DNA from: Theocolax elegans
Lineage: Eukaryota > Arthropoda > Insecta > Hymenoptera > Cerocephalidae
Assembly (NCBI GenBank): GCA_026168455.1
Contig: CM047425.1
Location: forward strand, 110,599,800-110,663,799
DNA length: 64,000 nt
Direction of reading: 5' to 3'
Part shown: one piece after another, positions 13,191 through 26,583 of the stretch
Layout of the letters: each line of letters opens with the position of its first letter
How positions within the stretch are numbered: the first letter of the stretch is position 1
The notes under the pieces: model-generated
Database searches by the model: none
The model's input: the letters and a program-made list of their open reading frames with translations, nothing else
What the model was told of the DNA's origin: nothing
Position numbers and translations under genes: made by a program

Positions 13191-13722
13191 CAGGTGGAGA
13201 GGATCGACTGCGGTAACCAAGTGGCGTACGTTAAAAGTAAAAAGGAAAGGATTTTGAGAAAATTAGCGAAACTGATCAACAGTTGTAATTACGCGATGAA
13301 TTTCCGGGTAGGTTGATTAAAGGTCGCGGCGATAAGTGAATTGCAACCTGTAAATTACTGTATACGCGAAAGTGAGAAGCGCGCAGGACAAGCGAGAATC
13401 GATCTATCCTGCTACGCGCACACCACGCTACTGCGCAGCTACTGAGCGAGAGAGAGAGAGAGAGAGAGAGGGTGCCGGACAGATATATAGAAAACGCCTC
13501 CGATATTTCCCGGGGAATCGCGAGCTTCCGGGGTGTCGAATCCGCAGTCTCTCGAACCTTTCCCGACCGAGAGGAGAGTCGCTCCTGTGTTCTCGGAGAT
13601 CGGGGAAAAACGCGATCTCGGCAACAGGTTGCGCGCACGCTACCAGCACATACATCTTTATACGTCGAGTCAAAGGGTACACGAATCCCGGTCCTTCCTC
13701 CAGCAAGAGTTATCGATACGAC
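13190..13722 (+). promoter_or_regulatory. Probable promoter and 5' UTR of the DNAJC12-like gene
   Basis: This GC-richer stretch immediately precedes the start codon at 13723. It contains a (GA)n run at about 13447-13470, the kind of tract bound by GAGA-type factors in insects. No TATA box or initiator could be chosen with confidence, and the transcription start is not determined. Confidence 0.4.
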
Positions 13723-15713
13723 ATGAGTGTCGACGACGTTATCAATTACAAACCAAGCGAGGAGGAGGATTATTATGCTCTATTGGGATGCGATGAATCT
13801 TCTTCGGTAAGTCTTCATCATTTTATATTTCATCATTTTCTCCGAAATATACGGTACCGCTACGACTTTATCCTCATTCTCCCTCATATTCTCCAACCAA
13901 CCGAACATTCGTTCTTGTTACTCTACTCATCGAGATTGAGCTGTTGCATCGTTTCTACATTCCTATACAGTTTATCGCGCGTCAACGCTTCAACGGTTCT
14001 TACTCGCTCTCCGATCCTTACAATTTATTTCTTTTTTTCTTTTTTTCTTTTTTTCTTTTTTTATTTTACATTCATGTGAATCTGTGGGTAAATAGCCAGT
14101 TTTTAATCCTCTGTTGGACACTTTACAACAGCACTACCTTTTATTTACACGTATTTTAACTACATTTAACACCACTTTCTTTTTTTTAATCACTTTTCTG
14201 TTATCCAAACTGCAGTATAGATATATTTTGGTATTTCGATAATATTTCCACGTTTTGATACCTCGTATCTGACAAAACCGTTACTTTTCATTTTTTCATT
14301 TAATTCTATCAAACTTTCATTTTAATTAATTAGTATATCACAATTTTTATTATTCTGAATAAACTAACATTTTCAACAGAGAAGTGTAAAGAATAACTCA
14401 AAAATATCTCTTCCTCCTGATTTTATAGATTGCGATGTTAGCGCTGTTATTCGCTGTTCGTCATCATCGTAATACTGTACAATATAATAGTGTGCAATTT
14501 GTCGAAACTCGCATATGCAATGAAAATCAATCGAACTGTACGTTAATTGAAAAATCGAGTAATTCTCTTTTTGTACGGTGTATACATCGCGGTATATCTA
14601 TTAATTCAATTAATTGTTCATTTAAACAAATATAATTTAGTAATTGCAATTTTTTATCGCTAGAAAAAGATTTATCGAATCAACTTTTTAACCGTCGTAT
14701 CGTAATGATCTTACTTTTAAAACTTTAACTTACCGTTTGGTTAGGTCGTTGTTATAACTATTCTCCGCCTTTGCCAATTTTATTAATGACTATATTCTTA
14801 TCTAAATGATGAGCAAGTAATTCTTGAATTGCCTCATTTTATAATAGCAAGTTTAAATAAAATTCTTGCATTGGCGCAAGATGTATATTTTAAATATTTT
14901 TCCACGAATTACAAATACATATATATATATATATATAAATGTATAAATGTATAAATGTATTATTCTATTAAGTATTTTGAAATTGACATAGGTTGACCAA
15001 ATCACTGCCGAGTACAAGGTCCTAGCATTGCAGTACCATCCTGACAAAAATGCAGGTGACAAAGATGCGGAGGCCACATTTCAACGATTGAAGGTAATAT
15101 TTTATTTATTAAATCTATTTCATCTCAATTGTTTTTTGAAACTCTCGATCGAATCTTTATTTTATACTTACTAAGGAGCTGCACTCTTATTCCAAAAATT
15201 TGTTCGAAAATTATTTGTCTTTATTATAAGTTTAATCAGCTTACCAATTTACGGGTATATTCTTCGTGAACCTTCTATTTCAATTTTAATGAACGTACTC
15301 CTGCACAAGACCAAATGCAACTCTGCTTTTTAACGCAAACTTTTCATACGAATAACGAGTCGACATTTTTTTTCATAGTTTGCGTAATCGAGATTCCTAT
15401 AGACAATCTACTCTAAAGAAAAAATAAATAAAACATATCTTACAAATGTAACAATTGATAATGGATAATATGTAATTAAGTTTGAAATATTTGTGTACTG
15501 TCCTTTTATATTTTTTGAAAATTGGAATATTTAACATGAAATCGTTCAAAAAACTTAAAATGCCTTGGCTTTATTTTTAGTCGATATTTCCCATTCATGT
15601 CAGTGGTGGAATATTTTTCTTTTTTTACATGAAATCTATCCGCCGCAAATGATAAAAGACGCGCTCGGGTTCACATGAATCGTCCCTATACAAAGATACA
15701 CTCGCGCTCGCTC

Positions 15714-15786
<73 letters not shown>

Positions 15787-18075
15787 CGAACGCGCGCGCG
15801 CCCAATGGCGTAATAGCAAAAGCGGATCAATTAGCAGCTCATTAAAAGGTGCACATGTTATTGGCAATATAACACACCTATACAAGGGTATGTCATGGCG
15901 AACGATTTTAGGACAAATACACAGGAAGCATAGGTCAAATAGCATTTTTTTGTAAATTTTACATATCTATCTATTTAATAAAATAATTTTTCAGACTAAA
16001 TGACAATTTTTGAAAAAAAAAGATTTTTTTTAAGTTTTATTAAAAAATGTAAAAAATGATTCGATTACTCGGAAAAATAATTTTTTTGAAAATACTTTGC
16101 AAAATTAACAAAAAAATTGCAATTTGATCCATGCTTGTTGTATTCCCAATGTACGCACGTACGGAGTGTACGGAGTGTACGGAGTGACACCTACGCGGGT
16201 ATCAATATACCTGTACACACGTATGTATTTATACATCTGTTGGTTGCAGAATGCAAAGGAGATACTGTGCGACCCTGAAAAACGGAGCATCTACGATAAG
16301 TGGAGGCATAGTGGCATTGCAATCAGCTTCAAACAATGGCTTGGAATGAAGGACCACGTTCATCAGGTGACCTGCTACAACTTACTTAATATATTACTTG
16401 AAATATAGTCCAACTAAAACTCCCTGACCTATAGATCCTTCGGTACTTCCGCGTTAACTTTCCCTTTCCGTTCAGTCACGCGAAATGGGCATTCTCTGCA
16501 GTTGACCTAAATAAATTCAGTTTTTCACGCGCAAGATAAATAACGACGATTTCACGTGATATTAAATAATTCGGCGTCTACCAAACTAAGACGAGAAAAG
16601 TAAGACCAAAGTCCAAATTCTACATTTTATTAGCTTAGTTTCAGATCGAGTTCAAATAGGTAAACATTTGGTTCGATCGATCATTATGTTGGCCGAATGG
16701 TCGAAATATTTGAAATATAAACTAAAATATCCATAATCCTACGGTTTCGTTTAGTCTGCACACTCTTGTTCAATAGCACTCGATCGAGATATACAATATG
16801 TATTTTGGTGAGTTGTCGAGGAATCGGGATTCAGGCATATATCCTTTTGATCGAAAGGCCCTATACGAGCGTCGAGTCTTCGAGTATCGATTAGATGCTC
16901 TGCGAGTTGTATTAAGACGGTGACCCGTCACGACTAAACACTGGGCGCATCAAGTTATAAATAACCTTCGTACCGCGCGGCTATGCACGAACAGGATTTC
17001 CCAAGACTTTGTCTTTTCAGCTTTAAATTGACGTCGAGTACGGCGCTTTTCCACTAACCGGACTAAGCGGGAAAAGATCTCAAGCGCGATTCTCGCATCG
17101 AGTTTTCCAAGAGAATAAAAAGATGCTTTTTCTAGTTTGTTTGATCGAAGAGAAGGGCGGTGCTCGCGAGTTTTACATTTATTGGAAATTTTTCGACGGC
17201 TCAATAAATTCTTATTTGAACGGAATATTTAAAAAAAAACACAGAAAGAGACTGTTGGGCATCGTGGGAGTTGTGGGAATCGTACACCAATTTCTTTTCG
17301 ATCGGGACATTTCCCGATATCCCGATAGCCCGATATCTCGATATCCCGATATAAATTAATTAAGATGATATAAAATTCATACGGTAACCGATGATTTAAA
17401 CGATCCAATAATCAGCTGCACACATCCATTATTCAAATTATTCCCTTTTTTGCAAAGAACTGAATGTTTAATTATTTCTTTGGCACGTCTTTCGGACTAT
17501 AAGCATTGTACATTAAAAATGTGTTGCATCTTTAACCAAGAGAAGGAAAGATTGCAAATACAGAACCATTTAATATTTTATTATTATCTGCAAAAGATAA
17601 ATAGTTTATATTTTTGAATTAAGTGATTAATTTAAATAAATATTTAATGCTATTGTGCACGAGTCAGTGGAGTATTATGCGAAATAGGTTTCTCCTGCAG
17701 TGGCAGAAAAGCAAAGCCACTGCACATATGAACACGCGCACACATATACACATGTACACATGTACACACACACGTATACGTAGATACATATATATATGTA
17801 TATATATAGCTTTGAACGTAAAGGGAAAATGTTTGTTTTGACAGTCGATGCATTGGAGCACTCCAAAGACAAAAGATCGTATGCTACCAGAAACCGAAGC
17901 TTCGGCAAGTGGTGGCGTATCGACTCCAGGACGTAGCAAGCTTCAAGCTGCAAATGCCAATCGACGCGCAAGCGAGGGCGGAGTGAACATACATTATGGG
18001 GCCCGACGTGACCTCAACTGGGACAATCAACCACCCAACGAGCTACTCATGAAATTCCGGAATTACGAGGTTTAA
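13723..18075 (+). CDS. DNAJC12: DNAJC12/Jdp-like J-domain co-chaperone, 4 exons, 177 aa
   Basis: Exons: 13723-13806, 14992-15093, 16250-16366 and 17845-18075. All introns have GT...AG ends and lie in phase 0, so the exons join without frame loss. The J domain spans about residues 15-80; the HPD motif that stimulates Hsp70 ATPase is at residues 44-46 (QYHPDKNAG), followed by [14 protein letters not shown]. The C-terminal half is hydrophilic and ends in KFRNYEV, matching the conserved KFRNYE ending of DNAJC12. Human DNAJC12 is about 198 residues, so the length fits. In mammals this cytosolic protein chaperones aromatic amino-acid hydroxylases; that role here is inferred. Start chosen because the ATG directly precedes the conserved N-terminus and stop codons block longer conserved sequence. 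It looks intact. The symbol follows the vertebrate name; Drosophila calls it Jdp. Confidence 0.9.
15718..15783. repeat. (GA)n microsatellite in intron 2 of the DNAJC12-like gene
   Basis: About 30 uninterrupted GA units, followed by an alternating CG tract. Repetitive Ser/Leu frames read from it are artefacts. Confidence 0.95.
17298..17354. repeat. CCCGATAT short tandem repeat
   Basis: Five or six imperfect copies of CCCGATAT/CCCGATAG lie in intron 3 of the DNAJC12-like gene. Confidence 0.7.
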
Positions 18076-18360
18076 AGCAGCCCAAAATTTACGTACCGCA
18101 AGACGTATAAAATACAAACGATAAATCCGCGCGATCGCATAAATTGCATACGTGTATCTTGTGTATTTTTGACCGACTAAAATACCAAATTACCAAATTA
18201 CCAAATTACCAAATTACCAAATTACCAAATTACCAAATTACCAAACTACCGACTACCAAACTACCAAACTATTAAAGTACCAGGTATAATCTTTACGTTA
18301 CTCAAACAATTAATATTTATTTTTTACTCTTGTTGAGTAAACTTGAATTCAACAATAAAC
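18076..18360 (+). other. Probable 3' UTR of the DNAJC12-like gene with an ACCAAATT tandem repeat
   Basis: An 8-bp repeat ACCAAATT is present about eight times at 18183-18250 and decays into ACCAAACT. A possible polyadenylation signal AATAAA occurs at 18353-18358. The transcript end is inferred. Confidence 0.45.
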
Positions 18361-19225
18361 AACGTAACATTTTACCAAATGTTTTATTAATTTACGGGAA
18401 TCTGATGTATGTAAGTACATTCAATGTACGGAGATAAATATTGTTTGTGCTTTTGAAAACCCTAGGAAATATCTGTTTTATTGTAAAATGTACTTTGATG
18501 AATTAATTTATACAATCGAAACATTATAGTTACTAGGTAAATTTACCTATACTATTTTAGTTCGGATGCAAACGAATTAATCAACGTGCATTTTTATTGA
18601 TATATTCAATGTAATAACCTACCTCGAGGTGATCGAGGCTACGTAGATTAGGTAAACCTCGAACCCAACTTTACCAATGTACACATATGTGAACCACTCA
18701 TCACAATAATAACGCATGTATTTTTTTAGACGTAAATGTACATATTTTTGAGAAAAAAAGTCGCAGATACCTGCGGATCATTCAACTGTTGCGCATCAAA
18801 TGGATACGCATATAGGTATATATCAAGTATCAAGTATCAAGTATCAAGTACAAATAAATATTTAGCATAACAATCAACAGATCGAATTTATTTAGTCGTA
18901 TACGCGCATCAACCTATATACAAGATATATGTTCCGTCGCTAATCGTGTATTATAAATCTCCAGCCCATTTCGTGAAAACTATTTTTCATAAACTTGCCA
19001 AGACTTTGAAAACTTATGGGAATCAAACAATATTACGATCGTACGTGCAAAACTATCGATTTATCTACTAATGGTATGAAGGACCTATAATAAATCTTAC
19101 TTTTCTTTTAATAATACCCAAACTATTAAAGTATTATATTACTTATAAATAAATTCTTCATAAAAATAATACAAATTTGATTTATATATTTCAGAGATTT
19201 ATATTTCATATACACATATACGTAC

Positions 19226-19262
<37 letters not shown>

Positions 19263-20460
19263 TATTGTGTGTGTGTGCGTGTGTGTGTAACTGTCAATTA
19301 TTCGTATCGAAGGGGAAGATGAATACTGCTTGTTCTTCTCCGAGTGATAAAAATAATTAAGAAGCCAGGCGATTATCAAAAAGTTGTGAAATATTATAAT
19401 AAAACCATGTAAACGTATTACGCAGACAAACTAATTATTTTATTTAATTATAAACAATATAAGCACGTTACATGCCTCTTTATTTACTAATAATGAGATA
19501 ATTATAATTTTGTTAACGTTATATGCATAAAAGTATAAAAAGAATCGTAGTGTTAATATGTAAAACCAGATATTGTATTTAAAACAATATGAAAATAATA
19601 TTAAAAGAAATATTAACAGAAGGGCGCAGGTATCTCTATTTGTAAGTAGTATATTACATGAAGAAAAAAAATAGTGAACATTGTTATCCTCGACCATTTA
19701 CAAATAATATAACATTTACGATTTACGATTTCATCAAACGGTGTAGAAAAATATTAACGGAATAGAACTAACGGCTGATGTTCGTTTGTTCGTTGGTCGT
19801 GAACACGAGTCTCGTTGCGTATTCCAAAAATTAATTTGTTCAATTATATAATACAAAAGAATGCGAATATGAATCCTAAAAAATAGTATAAATAAATATG
19901 TCGCGGAAATATGGTTACCGAGAAAATTGGTATCGTTAGTATTTAAGCATGTATAAATGTATATTATAGAGAAAGCATGTTTGCGTATAAATGTGAATAA
20001 CAAACGTGTGAACGCGCCCGGCTGCGCAAAAAATCATCGCGACATATATTCCGTGTAATTACTCATTGTGAATTGATTTTCAATGTATTACAATAAAAAC
20101 TTGATCACTTGTGCTTTATGTTCATTTATCATCCTATCCAAGATAAATTATTCAATTATAGAAAAATACGGGATAAACTACCTTAACAATTTATCAAAAT
20201 ATAACAATTATTGTAATATCTACTTGTAAAACCGGGTGCCCCAACCCCCCGCGCTTTTTGCGCTCGGTGCACTCTCAATGGGTTCCTTTACTGTAATTTT
20301 TACAATTAATATATTTTCCAACAAATAGATTTTTTGATATGCATTATAATTCAAGTCAAATAACAATATTACTATTACAATCAATACTATTGAGTTAATT
20401 AAATATACAAAAATTTATAAACTTTTAACTAATATACGTATTATATATAATATATATATA
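18361..20460. other. AT-rich intergenic DNA with microsatellites
   Basis: No gene is seen. There are four tandem copies of AAGTATC near 18825-18850 and a TA plus GT microsatellite at about 19228-19288. Confidence 0.5.
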
Positions 20461-20461
20461 T

Positions 20462-20915
20462 GGGGTATTCCACGTGAAGTGGTCCGATCAAAATTTTAAA
20501 ATGCACCAAATTTTGGGTACACATTGCAAATGTTTTTTAGAATACAGAAAAAAATTTTTAAGTACTGGAATCTATTTGCTCAAAAATTATTCTAACCTCA
20601 AAAAGTGAATTTTTTCTAGTTTTTTTCAACACCAGCTGGGTTTACCGCTATTTAACTCAAAATCTATCAACTTTTACTATAAAACATTATATATAACATT
20701 CGTTGCTAACTATGTCTAGAATTTATCCTTCTAGGTTAGAATTTCTAATCTCAAGGTTAATGTTAAATAAACTACATGTCAATATTCAACTTAAATATAG
20801 TGTAAGTGCGCCACAATTGATTTTTTTATCCAAAAGTCTAAAAAAAAGCTTGAAGCAATACCTTTCAAATGGTCTGTAGCATTTTTGGGGCTTTCAATTC
20901 TGTAAAAAGTTATGA
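20462..20915 (+). mobile_element. Single arm of a TA-flanked fold-back element
   Basis: It begins GGGGTATTCCACGTGAAGTGG directly after a TATATA run. It is a direct-orientation relative of 29207-29650 over about 450 bp. The mirrored second arm expected of a complete fold-back is not found next to it. Confidence 0.6.
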
Positions 20916-21944
20916 TAATTTAAAGAAACTCGAAATTTTTTTAAAAATTTAAATGGGAATTACCATGTTAATTTTTGTGAATTTTATGTCTTTCTTTAAA
21001 GATTTTTAAAGATTTTTGAAAATAAAACAAAATTAATAAAATGTGAAAATAAATCTTTTAGCAAGAATTTTAATCTGAAAAAATTTTTTATAAATTCAAA
21101 TATTATGTATAATTATTTGTTTGAAAAAATAATTGAATACATACGATGCATTAGCTGAGTTTAGTAATTTTGTATGAAATTTTAATTCTTCATCTCCTTT
21201 CCGTGAAACATCATGAAAAAGCATGAAATATATGTAAAATGGTCAAAGAATAATTTTATATTCTAATTTTTGTTGTTGAAAATATTATTCTGGTAGAAAA
21301 ATAACACATTTGTTACCAGATTGATGTAGCTTCTTACAGGAATAGTGTGGAAATATTGTAAGTAATGATATATGTGTTTCTACGTATTAAAAATAAAAAT
21401 TAAAATTCCTTACTCCAGTGTAAGTTTTATCATGTCGATTATTTTTAATTTTTTGTCATTGTTTCAGTATTATGTAGAAATATGTTCAGTATCTGTAAAC
21501 TCTTGTGTAATTGACTAAGATTAAATAAGTATATACAATGTTGCAAATATAATACACTGTTATTTTTATTTTATTGACTAAAAAAATTGTTCGTAACTGA
21601 ATACTATAGGTTAATTAATTACACATTATATTATATTTTACATTTTTATTCAATTAAATTGTAAAATTATAAATTTAAAAAAAATATAAAAAATAAGTAT
21701 GTATTTAGTGTTTTTTCGACCGAGGGAGCGTTAGCGACCGAGGAATTGTTGTAAAACTTTATTTTAATATAATGTGGATGGATGTGGATGTGGATAATAT
21801 CATTTAATATCTACTTAATGAACTGAATTTTCCTGAATATCTGAGAATTGATCTACTACTTACATCCTACATTCTAGTAATGTTGTTAAAATCTCTTAGT
21901 TTATTAACAAAATTATCATAAATTTATAATAATTACTCTATATT

Positions 21945-22400
21945 TTGGAAGGTCCATTACGAAATAAAAAAAATCATTTCTTTTTGGAGATGATTTCCAG
22001 GTCCCTAATGTTACCTCCAGGTTCACGGGGCAACATTTACTGAAAGGCATATTACAAAATCAAAAAAAAACTTTCCTTCCTGTAGAAGATGTCCAGGTTC
22101 CTACTGTTACCTCCAGGTCGACGGGGCATCATCCACTGGAAGGCATATTACGAAATCAAAAAAAAAATTGTTCTACCTGTAGAAGATGTCCAGGTCGGTA
22201 ATGTTATCTCCAGGTCATCGGGGCAATATCTACTGAAAGACCTATTACGAAATCAAAAAAAAAAAAATTTTCTTCCTGTAGTAGATGTCCAGGTCCCTAC
22301 TGATACCTCCAGGTCGACGGGGCATTATCTACTGGAACCCATATTACGAAATTAAAAAATAAATATTCCCTTTCTGTTGATGATGTCCAGTCCTTAATGT
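21945..22400. repeat. Tandem repeat, period about 97 bp, five copies
   Basis: Each unit contains GATGTCCAGGTYCCTA, then TACCTCCAGGTCGACGGGGC, then CATATTACGAAATCAAAAAA. The units start near 21986, 22087, 22184, 22282 and 22380. The open frame across them (22089-22355) follows from the repeat and is not taken as a gene. Confidence 0.8.
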
Positions 22401-23006
22401 TACCTTGAGTTATAACTGATCGAGATAAACAAATAAATAATCGTTTAATAATAATCGAGGTTAAATCATTTAAAAAAGTAATTAAACACCTGTAAAAAAA
22501 GTTAAACACTATTACTAATTAATCCGTGTGGTTCCACGATCACAATCATTAAATAAAATTCATTTTTTCGAAAATCGAAGAGAGATACAAGAAGAGTTAA
22601 AAAATAAAAAATCTGCCTGTACGGACGTATGGACGTACGCTCAAACTTAAACTTTATAACCATTAAAAAATTAATTAAATATCTATAAAAAAGTCAAACA
22701 GTATGTCTAATTATTCCTTTGGGTGCCGCGATCATAATGAATTAAAAAAAAATTAATTTTTACATACTATTTAAAAAAATATAACATAATTTATACTTAA
22801 ATCGTCATTTTGACAGTATAAAATTTTAATTTTGAATCTAACTCCCATATTTTCTCTACTTATTTATATTTTATTACACCTTTTTTATATATTCCATAAT
22901 AGTTTTCTGCAATTGAAAATATTGAAATCAAAAACATCTTCCAAGAAAATGTCAAAACCCGCAAGTATTTTGTGTTGACACCTTTTTTATATGTAACTTA
23001 TATTTA

Positions 23007-23007
<1 letters not shown>

Positions 23008-23080
<73 letters not shown>
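23008..23080. repeat. (TA)n microsatellite
   Basis: About 35 uninterrupted TA units. The downstream sequence is the start of an inverted repeat listed next. Confidence 0.95.
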
Positions 23081-23081
<1 letters not shown>

Positions 23082-23447
23082 TTTCTGCAATTGAAAGTAC
23101 TGAAATCAAAGCGGCATAATCGACAAGTATTTTGTATATCTTACCGTAAATTTGTGATTAATTAAACAATTACATATATTTCTTAAACTCCAGAAAAAGT
23201 TCTGCAATAGAAAGTACTGAAATCAAAGCGGAATCAACAAGTATTTATTTTTTAAAAATACAAATATCTATTAAATTGAAAACAAACATTTTTTCAGAAA
23301 AGCATCCTACAAATTTACATTTCAATTCTAGTCCTGTCATGTCCTACAAGCAATAAATAAATAATTTTTTAATAATTTTATTAATTTCTGCAAAACTGAT
23401 AAAAATCAAATTTCTGACTTTTTTATTCTCTTTAAATACACAATGTC

Positions 23448-24392
23448 TACACGGAGAAAAGAGTTCTATGAAAAATTACGATATTTTTACTGTAAGCGAG
23501 AGACAAACGAGGTTCAGTTGAAAAAGTGCAATATTTATTTTGGTAATAAGTAAACACTTCCAAGAATAATTGCTATTTCAGTTCACTAAAAATCTCGAAA
23601 AATCTGGACTCAACAAAATATAAAACAACTGATATTAAATTTTAATGAACGAAACAACAAATTTTACTGCAAGTCTTATGAAATAATATCACAACAGCTA
23701 CTAAATTTTGTTAGACATTTCAGTAAAATTTGTGTACGGCGAATGTTAGTAGGCAGGGTAGTACAATTTTAGTGTCCAGTATAGTAAAATTTATTGAAAT
23801 TTCTGCTATTCTCAAACGAAACTGTTAGGTTAGCTGGCTTATTATTCGAATTTATGCAATTAATTAACGCATTTGACTAATCTGAATCGACAGAATTTTA
23901 ACCATATTAATTACAAACCGACTGGTTTAGCTTTTAATTGATATTAACAACGGGATAATGCAATAAATGTTAATAAAGTTCGCGCATCCTTTGAGCGACG
24001 TGTAGCTTATAACGACGATTCGAAGTTAAACAATGGAAAGGTTTATGGCGCAGCGGTAACGTGCTCGATTTTGACGCGGAGGGTCCCAGGTTCGAATCTC
24101 GGTGTCGGATGGTCCAAAGTTTTTTTCATTAAAATAATTTATTATTCAATTTATATTTCAGTTTAAATGTATGTAAATATATATATCTGAATAATTCTAT
24201 GTATAAAATAAAAAAAAAAGATGGCACGGGAGCCGTCGATAAATAAATTTTTCTTTCTTTCAGTCGCAATAAAAATTATTATACTGCTTTGTAAAATTTA
24301 GTGAACTCGTTCTAAAAATTAGTGAACTGCAAGTTTGTCTCGATTTCAAGCAAGAATATCGTAATTTTTATATGAAAATTTTTCTCCGTGTA
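23448..24392. mobile_element. TA-flanked non-autonomous DNA element with CACGGAGAAA ends
   Basis: The inverted ends are CACGGAGAAA (23450-23459) and TTTCTCCGTG (24381-24390), each flanked by TA. Inside, the motif AAAATTACGATATT recurs near each end as a longer, imperfect inverted repeat. TA flanks suit a Tc1/mariner-type target but no transposase frame is present. Confidence 0.6.
24036..24116 (+). mobile_element. tRNA-like sequence inside the TIR element
   Basis: It has an A-box-like TGGCGCAGCGGTAACG and a B-box-like GGTTCGAATC at tRNA spacing. The anticodon and acceptor stems do not pair well by eye. It is probably a SINE head or tRNA pseudogene of a different family from the copies at 6592 and 8988. 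Confidence 0.5.
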
Positions 24393-24627
24393 TCCTACCC
24401 GTGTCTTACAGCAATAGATAAACAATTTTATATAATAGTAATAATATTCATTTGTGCAAAATTAATTTCTGCAAAACTAATAAAAAAGTAATTTCTCTCT
24501 TTTTTATTCTCTTTAAATAAAATAATACTTGCACCACTCGTTGAATTGCTTTCTTTCTCTTGTATATTAAGTCTAATTCTAACTGCATAACACACTGCAT
24601 ATGCATGTTTCTATCAAGGGCTTATAT

Positions 24628-24900
24628 AGTATATTACACACCTAGGGAGGTAAAGTATTGGTCAGTCCATAGCACATGGAAATTGACACCCGAGCCGAAG
24701 GCGAGGATGGCAAACATGTGCTATGGGGTGACCATTTTACATCCCGTGGGATGTATACTAGTTTTCACCACCAGTAGGCAGTAGGTATGTAAAATGGTCA
24801 CCCCATAGCACATGTTTGCCATCCTCGCCTTCGGCTCGGGTGTCAATTTCCATGTGCTATGGACTGACCAATACTTTACCTCCCTAGGTGTGTAATATAC
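24628..24900. repeat. Palindromic pair of CCGAAGG hairpin units
   Basis: The unit AGTATATTACACACCTAGG...GTGTGCTATGGGG-type sequence seen at 4404-4552 is present here twice, head to head, so that 24628-24765 and 24785-24900 are near-perfect inverted copies. Both carry the variant apex CCGAAGG (24694 and 24825 regions). Confidence 0.75.
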
Positions 24901-25210
24901 TATTTAAAATATATTGTATTTTTAAAAAATAAATACTTGTTGATTCCGCTTTGATTTCAGTACTTTCTATTGCAGAACTTTTTCTGGAGTTTAAGAAATA
25001 TATGTAATTGCTTAATTAATCACAAATTTACGGTAAGATATACAAAATACTTGTCGATTATGCCGCTTTGATTTCAGTACTTTCAATTGCAGAAACTGTA
25101 TATATATATAAATATATATCTCTCTATAATATATAAATATTTCGCCGCCGCCGCCGCCGCCGTGTCTAAGAATTCAGAATTCAACATATATATATATATG
25201 TTTTATATAT

Positions 25211-26568
25211 GGGAGATTCCATGTGAAGTGATCCAAATAAAAAATAGAATTTTGTTTTAATGTATGGAATCAATAAAAAACTACTTGAATAGAGTGTAGC
25301 TAAATTTTTAGACCTAAATTTCAATTAGTACCAGAGCTGTAACCAATCAAAAAATCGAATTTTTTGAAAAAAATTACTTTTTGGCCATTTTTATCATTTA
25401 ATAACTCAAAATCTAACAATTTTTTCTGATATACATTAAATTTGAAAAAGTTTATAAATTTCAAGAAGAATCTGTTGAAATATTTCATTTATATTAGTTT
25501 AACACATTGAATATAATTATAATTAATAAAAACCTTTGTAGTAAAAAAAAGGTTGTACGATCAAAAATATTTTATCCATCCAAGAATCTAATTCATCGAT
25601 GATTAATTACCTTCAAAATGATGCAAAGTTTGAGTGCGGCAGAGCATTTCAGACCAAGTTATGGTGTTTTTAGGCAAATTTCTTAAAAAAAGAGAGCGAA
25701 TGCATTTTATGAAAAAAACAGAGTAACCGTATACTTGCATTCAAACAACATGGCACTATTATTCTTCAATAATACTAAAATATACTATTTAATGTTAGTT
25801 ACTGATACTTTTATTTAGTTGTTATTTAAGTCTGATACTTTTAGTTATAATTGTTATATAATTGGATTTATTGGAATTATAAAAAGTTTCAGGTATTTAT
25901 TCAATTATATAACAGGTATAACTGCTTATACTTACTGTTTTATGTTTGTAAGCAGCTTAGAGATTGAAAAGTATCAGTAACTAACATTAAACAGTATATT
26001 TTAGTATTATTGAAGAATATTAGTGCCATATTGTTTGAATGCAAGTATACGGTTACTCTGTTTTTTTCATAAAATGCATTCGCTCTCTTTTTTTAAGAAA
26101 TTTGCCTAAAAACACCATAACTTTGTCTGAAATGTTCTGCCGCACACAAACTTTGCACCATTTTGAAGGTAATTTATCATCGATGAATTAGATTCTTGGA
26201 TGGATAAAATATTTTTGATCGTACAACCCTTTTTTTACCACAAAGGTTTTTATTAATTATAACTATATTCAATGTGTTAAACTAATATAAATGAAATATT
26301 TCAACAGATTCTTCTTGAAATTTATAAACTTTTTCAAATTTAATGTATATAAGAAAAAATTGTTAGACTTTGAGTTATTAAATGATAAAAATGGCCAAAA
26401 AGTAATTTTTTTCAAAAAATTCGATTTTTTGATTGGTTACAGCTCTGGTACTAATTGAAATTTAGGTCTAAAAATTTAGCTACACTCTATTACAGTAGAT
26501 TTTTACTGATTCCATACATTAAAACAAAATTCTATTTTTTAATTGGATCACTTCACATGGAATCTCCC
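25211..26568. mobile_element. Fold-back element in (TA)n, 1.36 kb
   Basis: Left end GGGAGATTCCATGTGAAGTG and right end CACTTCACATGGAATCTCCC are exact complements. The arms remain nearly perfect inverted copies up to a centre near 25890. The flanks are TATATAT on both sides. No coding frame is seen. Confidence 0.85.
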
Positions 26569-26583
26569 ATATATATATATATA

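Larger units (their letters stand above)
23325..24530. repeat. Direct repeat flanking the inserted TIR element
   Basis: Segments 23325-23440 and 24395-24530 are diverged direct copies, both containing ATTAATTTCTGCAAAACT and TTTTTTATTCTCTTTAAATA. The TIR element at 23448-24392 lies exactly between them. Confidence 0.6.
23080..25100. repeat. Inverted repeat with arms 23080-23275 and 24905-25100
   Basis: The left arm, which begins CAGTTTCTGCAATTGAAAG, is almost exactly complementary to the right arm, which ends CTTTCAATTGCAGAAACTG. Each arm holds two copies of the dispersed TGATTTCAGTACTTTC unit. The enclosed DNA contains a TIR element and a second palindrome. Confidence 0.8.

Noticed and set aside
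13372..14079. Long plus-strand frame over the DNAJC12-like first exon
   Set aside because: It reads through the 5' UTR, a GA repeat and into intron 1; only the part from 13723 to 13806 is coding.
17664..17971. Several minus-strand frames over DNAJC12 exon 4
   Set aside because: Shadows of the real exon and of a CA/TA repeat just upstream.
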